Source of the DNA: Gorsachius magnificus | Taxonomy: Eukaryota; Chordata; Aves; Pelecaniformes; Ardeidae | Length of the DNA stretch: 64,000 nucleotides | NCBI GenBank assembly: GCA_034008185.1 | Contig: CM067106.1 | Location: forward strand, 620,001-684,000 | Direction of reading: 5' to 3' | Shown here: positions 23,301-32,721 of the stretch, piece by piece | How positions within the stretch are numbered: the stretch's first letter is position 1 | Layout of the letters: each line of letters opens with the position of its first letter | Notes under the pieces: generated by a model | What the model saw: only the letters and a program-made list of their open reading frames with translations | Databases searched by the model: none | Told to the model about the DNA's origin: nothing | Made by a program: the position numbers and the translations under genes

Positions 23301-26300
23301 AGAAAAGCAAATAGTTAATGGTAAAAAAAAAAAAAAGAGACAGTGAAGCTGTAGGTAGGGTGAGGGAATCAAAGCACGGAGCTGTTTTTCACGGAGCGGG
23401 GAGCTCCTTGCTGTTGGGACCAGGATTTCAGGAAGCTGCAAGGAGAGGTTGGGCAGTGCTGTCGTGCCCAGGCGTAACAGAGAAATGGAGAAATGGGATT
23501 TTTAAGGCATTGCTGCACGTGCTCCCGTCAGCCACGTGGCCCCGGAGCCAGCCTCGGATACTTCCTGGCAGGAAGAGTGCGGGCAGCCAGGGGATTTGGC
23601 CACCAGCCCAGCGTCAAAGCCCTCTTGAAGGTACCCGGTGTCTTCATCCTTGCCTGGGTGGCACGTGCTGTCTCCAAGTTGGCGAACGGTGCAGATGGGC
23701 TTGGCCTCAGCCGCCAGGCTGCTGTTCCGCCCGCAACGCGTGTCCGTCGGCGCGAAAAACCGGCTGCCAAAAAGTCTGCCCATAGCCCCAAGCCTCTCCC
23801 ACGACGCTGACTTGTGAGGAACCATCCCGCTTGCTCCCGAGCCGCTGCCTTGGCAATTCCCAAAGACGTCCCCACTTGCAAGCCCATCTGCCTTCCTGCT
23901 ACCGACGCTTTTTCCATCCGGGCGAGCAATCGCCCAGTAGGAAAATCAAATTCTATCATTTGCAAAGGTGATTAATTTGAAGGAAGCTGGGACGTGGGAT
24001 ATGTACCTGCGTGCATGCACCTGCTTCTACAGGCTGGACGGTTACTGAATGCTCGCAGGAGTAAATGTTGATAGTGTTACCACACCTCCCGTCAGGAAAT
24101 ATGGAACAGAAATTGAACTCGGGTGGGATTTGGAGGAAACAAGAGGAAGGACATGGGGAAACTTGGCCAAAAGAGAAGTGGAGGCGCATGGAGAATGAGG
24201 CTCAGGCAGCGTAAGGGTCTTCCCGAAAGAGGAAGGAGGTGAGTTACGGGCACTTCGAGGTGGTGGTGCTGCCGCCGAGGCCGTTCTCTTCTCTGGGAGC
24301 ACACGGAGATGTCGCCCGCGTCACTGCTCTTCCTAAATGCACTTTTCATGACGAACCGGGGAACGCGCTTTATTTTTCGGCCCGTCCCTCGGCGTAGTTT
24401 CTGCAGGCAGCCGCTGCCAGCCATCCCGCAGCCGCGTCCACAGCCCAGCCTCCCAAGCCTCCTTGTAACCCACTGCCAGCAACAACGGGGATGTATTTTG
24501 TTCCTATGGCAACCCAAACAATATTACCTTGACTTAAACGGATTCAGGCAATATTAAAACCAGCCTCTTTAGGAATTCCTGGTGTTGGAGGGGCTGAGAA
24601 TTTTAATTTTGTGTAATGCGAGCTGACACCGTGTTTATGAGCTGCTTGCTGAATGTTTTCTTCAATTAGTACAAAGCAGAGCGGATTTGTTTTCGGGGCT
24701 TAGCCGGGAAGACAGGAGGGTGCGGGGCCTTGGATGCCGAAAGCGTTATTGACTTACGCCGCAGCGACGGTGCTTCCCTCACCTGATCGCCACACCAAAA
24801 AAAAAAAAAAAAAAAAAAACCAAAAAAGCCCTTCTCATGGAAATGGGGTGCGTGACAGCGCCTTTAAACGAGGTTCGTTAACCGCCTCGTCCCAACAGCA
24901 GCGGGAAGAATCACCTGGGTGCCTTGCAGGTGAAGAGATCTCCGTTCCCGGCTCTGATACCGCGTTTCCTCCTCCTGCTCCATCCCTCTGGCTGTCGGCC
25001 AGTTCAAAGCACGTCATGCTCAAAGCTTTCCTCCGCCTGCCTCGGCTAAGCGACGTTCTGGATGTGTTCTTCAAGCGATCGGTGATATCACGGCGGTCAG
25101 AAATACGAAAGGACCCCAGGGGCTGCTCCAGTACCTATATGGATAAAAAATAACGGAGAAAACACAAGTGTGAAACAAGACAGGGAGTTTTCCATTAGCA
25201 TCTTCCTAAACTATCCCGTTCCTTACTTGGAGTCGGGTCGGGATATGGAAGCAAAGTTTCTGTTTGTCAGGTCTATGTTCTTAATGTGTCCATCCCTGGA
25301 TTTGGGGCTCTGGGGGGGGGGGTACCAGCTTGGCCTGGGTGTGTTACAGGAGTAAATGTGTCTTAATGTGTATCCTGATTGGGGCTCTGGGGGGGGGGGT
25401 ACCAGCTTGGCCTGGGTGTGTTACAGGAGTAAATGTGTCTTAATGTGTCCATCCCTGGATTTGGGGCTCTGGGGGGGGTACCACTTGCCTGGGTGTTACG
25501 ATAAATGTGTCTATGTGTCCATCCTGGATTTGGGCTCGGGGGGGTGACCAGCTTGGCCTGGTGTGTTACAGGAGTAAACCCATCGCTGAAAGGTACGGCA
25601 AGAGCGGCTGGGAGCTTGGGGCCAGCTTGTCTCAACATCAGGAGGTATTTGTGTCACGACATTGGGCTACACGACGGCAGATAGCAAAGCCAGGCAGATC
25701 TTTGGGGACGGGAATTCTCGCAACGGAGATGGAAAGGAAGGTCGGTACTCGCTTTTAAACCCACAGTTGGCATCACTAATTATAAGCGGGTTGCAAGAGG
25801 ATAAAGCCATGACAAAGTCTCATTGCTGGGCATGGAATGAAGGAAGATTCAGCTTGGAAATAAGGAACGAGGAGGTATCAGCCTCTGGAAGCTCTTCCAA
25901 ATGGATGCAGACAGATCCTCCTCCACTCAGAGCCTCCGGATGCGGCTGGCGGCCCTTCGCTGTACGCCTGCCACCAGCGAACGGGCTTGAGCTGGGAATC
26001 CTTGGGTGAGATTCTCGGGGTTGCAAGGAACACGGGGGCAGACCACATCACCGTTACCCTCCACCCGGGCTTAAAGTCCAGGGCTGTTCATAACTTCGTG
26101 TTCGGCAAGAGGCCACGTGCTCCTGGCTGATCCCAAAGAGCCGTGCTCGCGGGCTGGCTCCATTGCCGGATCCTTTTTTATTCTTTTTTTCTTCTTTTTT
26201 GGTAGTTCACTTCTGTCAGAGAAGGATGTCGGTGTTAGGAAAGGGACAGAGTTGGACTCAGCCCGGATTGGGACTGGGATTGTGCCTGGAACACACTCCC

Positions 26301-29300
26301 GGTTTGCCCCTGCTCTACAGCAGTGAGAGGTTGTGGTTAAAAGGCGGCTCTGTACTCCCAGCTTTTCCACCTCAAATTCAAATATTATTTTTCAAGCGTG
26401 ACTTACGGAAGGACAAAGAGGAAAGGGGGGAGAGAAAGGGAGACGGGGAGGGAGAGAGGAAGACGCATGCAAACACGCTCAGACAAAGGAGAGAGAAATC
26501 CCACACCATTCCAGTTGGAATGTCCCAGACACTTCAGCCGAAAGCCACTGCACCGCACAAATCCATGGTGGTATTTGGAAGGGATGAGCCCACCCCTGTA
26601 AGCCTCTTCATCCTGCTCCACAGAGTTTGCCAGGAGGATTAACCCAGTCTTGTTCTCAATCCCAGTTTATGAGTTCCCTGCTGGTGGGGAAGATCCTGTG
26701 TGTTTAAACAACAGCCTAATTAATCCCTATTTTATTACTTTCTCTTGTCAAGTGGCTAAATAGAAGCTGTCAGCCGGCAGCCACCGCCGCTCACATTTGT
26801 TTAGATCCCAAATTACTTCATCAGAACCATCTGCTCCGTACGCGGGGCGCTCAGCAGTTGTTTATTTCTCTCGCTGGACACGGTATGGGGCACAAACAGC
26901 CTCCCCCGTGGGACTCCCTTGCCTACAGCTCCTACAAGCCCTGGGGACAGGCCCGGTGGGGTCCGTGAAGTCCTCTCCCTAGGAGTGACCCAACCAAGCC
27001 AGGCAGTGAACAGCCCTAGAGAGGAGGAGGGGAGATAAAGCTCTGTTGGGTCAGGCAGGTTCGTGTTCCTCTCTGGGGCTACGGGAGGTCAGAAAGCCCC
27101 CAAAACCACAGCTGGGACGCATGCTTCTTGCTGGGTTGTGCCAGCACAGCTCCCAACATCCACTCCCTTCTCCCCTTGGCTTCCCGAGCCCCAACCCCGG
27201 GCTGATCTTCCCTGCCCAAGTGTCTTAACCACCAGGACCTTCTTTGCAGGCTGTTCCAGACCAAATGCAGCAGTTGCTTGAAGGCCATCGCCCCCTCCGA
27301 GCTCATCATGCGGGTGCTGGAGAACGTCTACCACGTTCACTGCTTCTACTGCTGCGAGTGCGAGCGGCGCCTGCAGCGAGGAGACGAGTTTGTGCTCAAG
27401 GAGGGGCAGCTACTCTGCCGCAGCGACTACGAGAAGGAGAAGGAGATGCTGAGCGCCATCAGCCCAGCACCCACTGAGTCCGGTGAGGGGCCGGGGCAGG
27501 AGCAGTGCTGAGGGTTGGGGAACCAGGTAGAGGCCTTGTAGAGGACCGGTACTGCCTGGTCCCTAATTAATGATAGGGAGGGCTTCGGAAGGAGGAGATG
27601 GAGGTGGGTGGAGGTTGTGGCGTCTTCTCCCCTTGGTGATAGGCAGCCAAGGGGGTCCCAGGCTGCTGAGATCGACCAGGCTGAGCTGGAGAGGTTTGGG
27701 TGGGCTCCTTGGAGGCATTACAGAAGGGACAATCCGGGGCTAGGGTGGCCCAGAGGCTCTGTCTCTGAATTGGCAGCGTTCCCCTGAGCCACAGCGCAGT
27801 CCACGAGCTTCGCTGGCTTCGTTCTGTGCTTCTGCTCTACATTGCCCCTTGGAAGGAGCAAAACTCTTGACCAAAAGTTTCCTTGAACCCTGGGAGATGG
27901 CTCCGCCAGGCCGCTCTCTGCTGAATCACCGCTCCTGATCTTCCGTTGCAGTGAAAAGTGAGGACGAAGACGGCAGCCACTCGCACGGCAAAGGCAGCGA
28001 GGAGAGCAAAGACCACAAACGCTCCAAGCGCCCGCGCACCATCCTTACCACGCAGCAACGCCGGGCATTCAAGGCCTCGTTCGAGGTTTCCTCGAAACCT
28101 TGCAGAAAGGTATAAGGAGGCCACTCAGCACACAACTGCTGGCTTGGATCCTTTTGTAGTGCGACTTAAAAGTTCTGATTCAGCTCTCCGGGTTTTGTGG
28201 ACAGGTAAGAGAGACCCTGGCAGCCGAGACGGGCTTGACCGTGCGGGTGGTACAGGTCTGGTTCCAGAACCAAAGAGCCAAGGTGAGTGATGGTCCCCGT
28301 GCCGCGGCCGGGTTCTGCGGGACCTGTGGGACACCACGCAGGCTTGTTCCGTTAAAAGGGAATGTAGAATAGCTGAGAAAAAAAGAGAACACAGAGGAAC
28401 AGCAGAGCAGCTACGCAGGAGCATCCACAGGCCCGCCAAGTCCTACAACACGTATCTAGTAGCAGCAAAAACTCAAAGAGAAATAAGAAAATGGATTAAT
28501 TATAGATGGTTGCAGGGCTTAACATTTCTCACGTTGGGTTTTTTTTTTCCTATTACTCTTTTTCTGCTTGCTTCTTCCCCCTCACTGTAGAAAGACTGGA
28601 AGGATTTCCCACTTCTTTCACCCAGAAGTTGAAACGTTTCCAATTTTGCTGAATTGAAAGGGTGAAAAGGGGAAAGAGGTGGCTTTGAGAACCTCGCTTT
28701 GCAGTAAAACGAAGTCCTTCTCGGTTTTGAAACTGCAGACAGCATCTCCCACCTCTTCTGCCAGCCCCATCTCTCCCGCGGGGACGATTGCTGCAGAGAA
28801 CGTTGGTGGCAGGGGCCTCACCCAGGAGCCTGAGCAGGGCTCTGTCATGGCCAGTGGCAATGGTCCCCCGGGTGCATTAAGAACACCCCACGCCCCTCCT
28901 CTCGCCGTCAGGACCCTAAATCCGGGGTCTCTGTCTCCTCGCAGATGAAGAAGATCGCTCGCAGGCAACAACAGCAGCAGCAGCAGCAGCAGGAGCAGGA
29001 CCAGCTGGGCAACCCTCGCTTAGGGAGCGGGCGAGGGACCGGTCGCAACAGCAGGCAGAGCAACGACGATAGCGAAGGTGAGGAAGCCGCCGCGTAGGGC
29101 GACAGCTCCGGGGGCTGTGGGCTGGGATGGAGGGGATAGGCCTGGATGCGTTTGAGAGCGAACGCACGCAGGGGGAGATGAGCAAAAAAGCGCGCAGGTT
29201 GTAATTGAATCGGTACGGGATAACGAGGTCACGACCAGCGAGCGCTCGTGGCGTGGCACCTATCTCCTCATTTTGAGAAGACGATGGGGTTGGTTTGTTC

Positions 29301-30322
29301 TCTGCTGCACGTTCGCAGCGCTGGTCCGGAGTCGGACCACCAAATATTCCTGCAGCAATGCAAATAATGTTCTTGCGACGGTGCTGCGTGCTAGGCACCC
29401 TTTGATTCAACCCCCCCCCCGGTTGTGTCTTTAGACGGCGCAAGCGTTCACGGCCTGGATGGGCTCATGGTTCCCTACCCCAGGATCCCCCAGCAGCAGC
29501 TTCTGCCCCTGGATCAGAACGGCTACAGCACGGATTTGTACAGACAAGGGCTGACGCCGCCCCAGCTGCCAGGAGATCATCTGCACCCCTACGGTAGGAG
29601 AGCAGTGTGGAGATCATGCTGCCTCTGCATCAAAGCTCAACGAAAGGGTTGTCCAGCACTGGAAGGGGCTGCCCAGGGAAGGGGGCGAGTCCCCAGCCCT
29701 GGGGGGATTTAAAAGCCGGGCAGAGGCGGTGCTGAGGGCCGGGGTTTGGGGGTGGGATGGCAGGGGTAGGGGAATGGTTGGGCTTGAGGACCTTAAAGGT
29801 CCTTTCCAACCCAAACGATTCCATGATTCCAAGCTGCACAGAGCAGTCCAAGTCATGAAGAAGCCAACTTCGCTGCGACCGCTGACGAAGCCGGCAGCAG
29901 CGAGCACTCTGCGGGACTCGGACTTTGCGCAGAGCCTTTCTCAGAGGAGGTTTGGTGGCTGCGCTCTGCAAGTCAGGCTGGGGTTTTACCTCCATCCAAC
30001 GTGAAACGTTTGGGTGAGGGAGGAAAGAGTTATGCCTAAAGCCGGTCCTGGGCGTACCTGCTCAGGGTGACCATGGCTCCGGGGGAAACACGGCCCTGCG
30101 GGCAGCCTTTTTTCTGCGCTGCGAGACGCGCTCATGCCGCATTCACGCCTTTTCCTTCCTCTTCTAGACTCGGAAGGAGTTTTTCACGACATGGACAGTG
30201 ACAGCATCAGCCACCTGGGAGACTGCCTGCTGTCAACGGCTGAAGCCAACCTCCTCCAAGCCCGCGTGGGCAACCCCATCGACCGACTCTACTCCATGCA
30301 GAGCTCCTACTTCACATCCTGA
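2330..30322 (+). CDS. LIM homeobox transcription factor 1 family protein (third LMX1-type paralogue, LMX1A/LMX1B-like)
   Basis: Eight coding exons: 2330-2387, 7444-7630, 27250-27482, 27952-28109, 28205-28282, 28945-29077, 29435-29593 and 30168-30322. They sum to 1161 nt, 386 aa plus TGA. All introns are GT-AG and phases match. LIM domain 1 has zinc ligands C29, C32, H50, C53, C56, C59, C76 and D79; LIM domain 2 has C88, C91, H110, C113, C116, C119, C138 and D141. An acidic linker (KSEDEDG) follows, then the homeodomain at about 185-244 with WFQNQRAK at 231-238, a 9-residue glutamine run at 246-254, GLTPPQ, and the family C-terminus [16 protein letters not shown]. Known LMX1 proteins are nuclear DNA-binding regulators of dorsal limb, roof-plate and midbrain dopaminergic development; the role here is inferred from family. 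DHK before the homeodomain, HPY and the FTS end resemble LMX1[10 protein letters not shown] and NPIDR resemble LMX1B. LIM1 is clearly diverged from both, so I read a third paralogue. The start is the first ATG after a plausible acceptor at 2309. Confidence 0.93.
3225..3598. repeat. 29-bp minisatellite, about 12-13 copies
   Basis: Units of 29 bp begin CCTGGGTGC and end with a C-run plus TTG; unit starts are seen at 3225, 3254, 3283 and onward with small length variants near 3440 and 3530. It lies in intron 1 of the LMX1-type gene. The repetitive long open frames on both strands are shadows of this array. Confidence 0.93.
4360..4470 (+). mobile_element. CR1 LINE, short 3' end fragment
   Basis: It carries the CR1 tail signature: GGGCTGGGATTTGG, then CTTAAAGGGCTTTTCCAACC, then the terminal GATTCCGTG direct repeats. 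It is strongly 5'-truncated and in the sense orientation within intron 1. Confidence 0.85.
5311..5690. repeat. 41-bp minisatellite abutting a CR1 element
   Basis: About nine units of roughly 41 bp begin C(T/C)GGGCCAGGGCTCCTCTG; starts are seen at 5311, 5352 and 5393. The array runs directly into the 5' end of the CR1 copy at about 5690. Confidence 0.92.
5690..6466 (+). mobile_element. CR1 LINE, 3' portion (about 0.78 kb)
   Basis: Sense-oriented, 5'-truncated CR1 with the internal block CTGGGGTCACCACAACCCC, the block CAGCCTGGAGCAGAGGGGGCTGAGGGG, and the 3' tail CTTAAAGGTCTTTTCCAACC followed by ATTCTATG-type repeats at about 6445-6466. It is highly similar to copies at 41.8, 43.1 and 46.7 kb, which indicates one young subfamily. 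Confidence 0.93.
7887..8006. repeat. About 30-bp tandem repeat (ATGAGC(A/G)GTTGGATGGAGAGG type)
   Basis: Four imperfect units of GGTGGAAGGGATGAGC plus GGTTGGATGGAGA follow one another, with one variant unit near 7921. Confidence 0.88.
8425..8620. repeat. GGGAT/GGAAT pentanucleotide microsatellite
   Basis: Runs of GGGAT, GGGGAT and finally GGAAT pentamers, interrupted once near 8490-8515 by a short unique segment that also occurs just upstream near 8358-8370 (GGGTCAACACC). Confidence 0.9.
8621..10073. other. Intronic unique sequence
   Basis: No coding exon, RNA gene or transposon recognised. GC-rich, with one T-run near 9092. Confidence 0.4.
10074..10420. repeat. 25-bp minisatellite, about 14 copies
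   Basis: Units of GTGACCTCCAAGCCCGTGT plus CTGGTT recur with substitutions (CCGCC for CCTCC, TTTGGTT for CTGGTT) and a few shortened units near 10275 and 10320. The repetitive minus-strand open frames here are array shadows. Confidence 0.94.
15960..16080. promoter_or_regulatory. Candidate intronic regulatory island (AT-rich, homeodomain-type sites)
   Basis: An abrupt AT-rich block in GC-rich surroundings contains ATTAAG, TTAATTA and AATTGAATTATAA cores typical of homeodomain binding. Blocks of this composition in introns of developmental transcription-factor genes are often conserved non-coding elements. This is inference only; no alignment was possible. Confidence 0.3.
17540..17730. promoter_or_regulatory. 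Candidate conserved non-coding element
   Basis: A sharply AT-rich block includes TTTAATTTAAATCG, CAATCAATATTG and TTTAATTAAATAATTC. The block is flanked by C-runs and has no transposon features. Candidate enhancer by composition and location only. Confidence 0.35.
18262..18547 (+). mobile_element. CR1 LINE 3' fragment
   Basis: 5'-truncated copy starting CTTCCCAGGGGTGCCC and ending TTGGACTTGATGATCTCC ... CCCTTCCAACCC with a degenerate terminal repeat. It matches the 3' part of the longer copies at 20.4 and 52.9 kb but has a different last 60 bp, so it belongs to a related subfamily. Confidence 0.9.
18814..18874 (-). mobile_element. CR1 LINE 3' end fragment
   Basis: Reverse-oriented tail only: AATCATAGAATCG, then GGTTGGAAAAGACCTTTAAG, then GTCCAACC. 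It is the extreme 3' end of a CR1 on the minus strand. Confidence 0.85.
18875..20407. other. Intronic unique sequence with A/T runs
   Basis: No exon or transposon recognised. It contains an A-run at 19002-19019, short C- and A-runs near 19757-19776, and an AT-rich patch at 19855-19920 (AATTTAATAAAAG). Confidence 0.4.
20408..21401 (+). mobile_element. CR1 LINE, about 1 kb, with remnant of the reverse-transcriptase C-terminus
   Basis: Sense-oriented CR1. Its 5' end still encodes the reverse-transcriptase motif region (GPVLFN, then FADDTKLGG), followed by the typical CR1 3' ORF end and untranslated tail ending TGGGATTCTGGGATTCTG. The coding part lacks all N-terminal domains. It is nearly identical to the copy at 52.95-53.64 kb. 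Confidence 0.93.
21709..21825 (-). mobile_element. CR1 LINE 3' end
   Basis: Reverse-oriented tail: AATCATGGAATCGTTTGGG, then CCAACCATTCCCCTAACCC, then CCCGGCCCTCAGCACCGCC. It is truncated at TTTAAATC, where the next CR1 begins. Confidence 0.9.
21826..22240 (-). mobile_element. CR1 LINE 3' portion, second subfamily
   Basis: Reverse-oriented CR1 starting ATCACAGAATCCTGGAATG, with the block ACCTTGAACCAGAGCAGG and the block GTCCCTCTGGGCAGGGCTGC. It abuts the preceding CR1 tail exactly, as expected for one CR1 inserted at the end of another. A short further piece lies at 22296-22350. Confidence 0.88.
22351..25261. other. Intronic unique sequence
   Basis: No coding exon recognised. A-runs lie at 23323-23336 and 24797-24819. 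The block at 24490-24690 is AT-rich (CAATATTACC, TTTTAATTTTGTG, TTCAATTAG) and is a second candidate conserved non-coding element by composition only. Confidence 0.4.
25270..25585. repeat. About 85-bp tandem repeat, four copies
   Basis: Each unit holds TCTTAATGTGTCCATCC, GGATTTGGGGCTCTGG, a G-run, ACCAGCTTGGCCTGG and GTGTTACAGGAGTAAATGTG. The last two copies are shortened and more diverged. Confidence 0.92.
25586..27249. other. 3' end of intron 2
   Basis: No exon before the LIM2 exon. It contains a purine-rich GA tract at about 26410-26465 and an AT-rich patch at 26695-26830 (CCTAATTAATCCC, TTATTACTTTC) that is a further candidate regulatory element. Confidence 0.4.
29642..29832 (+). mobile_element. 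CR1 LINE 3' fragment in intron 7 of the LMX1-type gene
   Basis: Short sense-oriented CR1 from GGTTGTCCAGCACTGGAAGG to the tail CTTAAAGGTCCTTTCCAACCC and GATTCCATGATTCC. It starts only about 50 bp downstream of the exon 7 donor. Confidence 0.92.
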
Positions 30323-32721
30323 CCATAGAAAAGCTCCCGACTCTTCACGAGTATCTCGGATGGATGCTGCTTCACATTCAGAAGGAGGGTGAGGGAGAAG
30401 AAACCAGGCTGAGACCCTTCAGAGACGTTCCTCGAGCACTGCACGACGGAGGAGGCAGCTAGGGCCGCCGTGCATATAAGCACTACTTCACGGAGACCTT
30501 TCACGCCTGAAGGACTTTGGATCGCCTCGCTCCTTTTTTTCTAGCCACGAGTAGATCGATGCTATGATGTTGTTTAGCTGTAACTTTAGCAGTTTGTCCA
30601 GTGTTTAAGCTTTTGAGCGTTATGTCCTGCAAACAAAGACTGGCCAAGCTCACCGGAGCCGTCCCTGGAAGTAGGAGGTGCCCTTCCCACAAGAACTGCA
30701 TTTATTTAAGCCTTGGTTGCAGCCAAGCCGCTCGCTGTGCTGCTTTGCCTCATTTCCCCACCCAGACGCAGGCTTCATGGGACAAGGTTAATTTTCCACG
30801 GTAAAATCCAAGGTCCTAAGGCACCTCTAAAGGATGCCACTGCTGCTTCAGAGACTTCCTTCATGGGTGTCCATCAGTCGGACCAGGATGGGGGTTTTTT
30901 TTACATTTGACATTTCAGAAATGCACAGGAGTTTGTCCCCCCCCGCCCCGACTGAAACGGCTGCGCTCGGGCATCTGCTTCGAGAAACAACACAATATTT
31001 ATCCTCTGTCATGTTCAGGGATGCCAAGAGAAGTGTAACACCCCTGCAGTGAGTTCTCCATTGCCTTTGTGTCCGTCTGTCTGTCCCAAAAGGGGCAGCT
31101 TTACTCCCTGTATGGACAGAACAAAGACTTATTCTCGCAAAACCAACGCTGCCGGCCACGCTGCTTTCTGTTTGTTTCTTTTTTTGAAGCAGCACAGTGA
31201 AATGTTCTTATTCTAAAATAGAAAGCCCTTCCACTGCAGCTCCGTCCGTGGGGGGGTTTCCCCACCCTGACTCCGCTCCTGGTTCACCCAAAGGATCCTG
31301 GCTCCTCCGACGAGTGGCGAGAGGAAGAAACGGGATTGCGTTATCCTACAAGGTGCCCCTGCCAAGTCCCTTAACTCCCAGAGGCCACGTTCAGTTTTCG
31401 CTTCAAGGGCAACCCAGGGGTGACCTCAGGACTCAGCCAAGAGCAAAGCACATCTGCGCTGCGGACGGAAAGGAAAAATCCACTTTCTCGAGCCACGCCA
31501 CCAGGCAGGCGAGTTACAAGGGCACTGCATACCCACAAAAAGGGCAGGAAAGAGAGAGCGGAGAATGGAAGCCTGAATTATTACCAAAGGGAAATTCTTT
31601 ATTCTCCTGCCTGAGACCCAAGGCTGGGATTTCGTTCTTTAGATACGTGAAGGACAGCCGGTATTCCTGGAAAGGTCAGATTTTCCCATGAGCCTGCTTA
31701 CAGCACGCCAGCCGAAGGCACACGGTCCTCCCAAACCGACCTTCCCTTCTCTATTTCAACTGGCAGACGACTCCAGAAGGAAATAACGACTTATTTTTAA
31801 ACCTTGGATCCGCGGAGTTGCGAGCCTAAGCGCCGCACCCCGTGAACCTGGCGGCCTGACGGTTTCTGGACGTGGTGCGTTACCCCTGAGCCTCCGCAGG
31901 CTCGTCAGTCTGATTTTCAAGGTGTGTAGCCTCTCAAATGAGGGGGGGGGAAAAAAAAAAAAGAATGGGTAATTTTTGTTGTCTGCGGTTAGGGAGGAAG
32001 ATTCCCAGGAACGGCGTAATCCTGGATTTGGGGAGGAAAGGAGATGCAGTCCTGATGCGGTTTGGCTTTTTATCAGGATTTATCGCCTTCTCGACCCGCT
32101 CACAGGGAGCTGACGTAACGGATGACGTGTAACAGAACCACAGCCCTTATAGAGATCACTCCGCCGTTGCTTCTCCTTTAATAAAGCTGTGTGAACGTGA
32201 CACGTGCTGATGTGCAGTCACTTCCCGTGGTGTTTATGGCGCCAGGTTCCGTAGCTGGACTCGCCTTTGCTCTCGGTATCCGTCTCTCCCCCGAAGGCGG
32301 TTGTGTACGTAGCTTACAGACACGCCAGCACTTCTTTTGAGGAGGGAAGGGGGAGCCTTTCGCAGGAAGAGCTATTTAGGACAAATGTTTGCCCAGATAG
32401 GACAAGTTCTAGACCAAGCTGCTGCAGTTGGGTGACTTCCACCTTTGTTGGGCGGTCATCCAGCCCTAAGAAATGGGAAAAACCTCCTAAAGCCGTATGT
32501 TACTTTTTAGAGGCTCTTGCACTGGAGACGGTCTCAGTTTAGATGAAGTTTTAAGCGAATGTAACAGTGAACCATGTACAAATTGATGTTTCTCCCAAAT
32601 ACCAGAGCCAGCTTCGCCCGTCGAACCCCCACCCTCTCTTCCTTGTGATCTAAGTGCTGTTGATGTGCCAATGTTTGGGGTTTTGGGGGTTCTTTTTTTT
32701 GCATGTACGTTCGAAAATAAA
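30323..32721 (+). other. 3' UTR of the LMX1-type gene
   Basis: Unique sequence follows the TGA at 30320-30322. A canonical AATAAA lies at 32180-32185, followed by GTGTG-rich sequence, and is the best proximal polyadenylation signal (about 1.9 kb 3' UTR). A second AATAAA at 32716-32721 runs into a genomic A-tract and may be a distal site or only a low-complexity run. No other exon or transposon was seen in between. Confidence 0.5.
32180..32185 (+). terminator. Probable polyadenylation signal of the LMX1-type gene
   Basis: AATAAA in TTTAATAAAGC, followed within 10-30 nt by GTGTGAACGTG and GATGTGCAG, a GU-rich downstream element. Confidence 0.5.

Larger units (their letters stand above)
7631..27249 (+). 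other. Intron 2 of the LMX1-type gene (19.6 kb)
   Basis: Phase-2 intron between the LIM1 exon and the LIM2 exon, with donor GTAAGC at 7631 and acceptor TTTGCAG ending at 27249. It is by far the largest intron of the gene. Repeats are listed separately (minisatellites near 7.9, 8.5, 10.1 and 25.3 kb; CR1 copies at 18.3, 18.8, 20.4, 21.7 and 21.8 kb). Between them are 10.4-18.2 kb and 22.4-25.2 kb, where no transposon or coding exon is recognised and AT-rich islands stand out from the GC-rich background. Confidence 0.85.
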
